In this document: in pieces, positions 21,845 to 22,083 of the stretch
How positions within the stretch are numbered: the stretch's first letter is position 1
How the letters are laid out: each line of letters starts with the position of its first letter
NCBI GenBank assembly: GCA_900546295.1
Contig: URCK01000025.1
Coordinates: 1 to 22,083, forward strand
Direction of reading: 5' to 3'
From: an uncultured Eubacteriales bacterium
GTDB taxonomy: Bacteria; Bacillota; Clostridia; Oscillospirales; Oscillospiraceae
Length of the DNA: 22,083 bases
Program-made: the position numbers and the translations under genes
Notes under the pieces: generated by a model
Seen by the model: only the letters and a program-made list of their open reading frames with translations
Database searches by the model: none
What the model was told of the DNA's origin: nothing

Positions 21845-22083
21845 ATGGAATCTGCCAAATCGCGTTTTCTGCGCTATGTCAGCTACTACACCACCTCGGA
21901 TGACTTCACCGGCACCTCTCCCTCCACGGAGCGGCAGAAGGACCTCGGAAACGTTCTGATGCAGGAGCTTGAAGCGCTCCGCCTTGAGGACGTTCACATG
22001 GACGATTGCGGCAATGTGCTCGCCACGCTCCCCGCGAGCGAGGGCGTGGACGCGCCCGTCATCGCGCTCATCGCGCACATGGA
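21845..22083 (+). CDS. pepT: Peptidase T (tripeptide aminopeptidase), N-terminal part
   Basis: A cytosolic zinc M20-family exopeptidase that removes the N-terminal residue of tripeptides. Only about 79 residues are inside the window; a full protein would be about 400. The visible part matches PepT: FLRYVSYYTTSDD, PSTERQKDLGNVLMQELEAL, DDCGNVLATLP and IALIAHM, which leads into the first zinc-binding HxD. AAGGAGG at 21828-21834 lies 10 bases before the ATG. The gene reads out of the window on the plus strand, so its operon partners are unknown. Confidence 0.85.
   Translation, partial: MESAKSRFLRYVSYYTTSDDFTGTSPSTERQKDLGNVLMQELEALRLEDVHMDDCGNVLATLPASEGVDAPVIALIAHM

Overview
The window is an ordinary-looking chromosomal stretch from a GC-rich Firmicute, most likely a gut-type member of the class Clostridia (Oscillospiraceae/Ruminococcaceae-like). 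The reasons are strong AGGAGG ribosome-binding sites, sigma-A style promoters in AT-rich gaps between GC-rich genes, a low-GC-Gram-positive set of core genes (folate-type TrmFO, plsX-acpP-rnc, dprA-topA-trmFO, DUF1540, DUF4349, DUF6512), and no sign of phage, insertion sequence or CRISPR. The lineage is an inference from gene content; no rRNA is present.

Layout. (1) 1-861, minus: a purine permease of the NCS2/AzgA type, cut by the window edge. It diverges from (2) 1097-5263, plus: polA, rimI and tsaD in a compact operon closed by a strong terminator. (3) 5308-5788 is the only long gene-free stretch. It holds three head-to-tail DnaA-box-like sequences, two near-identical AT-rich 16-mers and a hairpin, and is the most unusual part of the window. 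(4) 5789-9989, minus: mtaB, a YfbR-like 5'-nucleotidase, a DUF4349 lipoprotein, a metallo-beta-lactamase-fold hydrolase, a terminator, then a DUF6512 membrane protein. (5) 10113-13721, plus: a cysteine desulfurase, a MATE transporter, a terminator, then a small cysteine-rich DUF1540 protein and two overlapping half-size TauE/SafE transporters. (6) 13758-21646, minus: a long collinear housekeeping block transcribed in the order TrmH-family rRNA/tRNA methyltransferase, dprA, topA, trmFO, plsX, acpP, rnc. (7) 21845 to the end, plus: the start of pepT.

How the genes fit together. The dominant theme is information processing. TsaD makes t6A at tRNA position 37 and MtaB thiomethylates that same base to ms2t6A. 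TrmFO makes m5U54, the TrmH-family enzyme 2'-O-methylates RNA, RNase III processes rRNA and RimI acetylates ribosomal protein S18. PolA, TopA and DprA act on DNA. PlsX and AcpP start phospholipid and fatty-acid synthesis. A looser sulfur theme (cysteine desulfurase, the sulfur-inserting MtaB, the cysteine-rich DUF1540 protein, TauE/SafE transporters) runs through the middle. Most genes are standard. The parts most worth a second look are the DnaA-box cluster, the split TauE/SafE pair, the histone-like TopA tail, the three-codon reading frame that overlaps the acpP start, and the overlapping mtaB/cysteine-desulfurase promoters.
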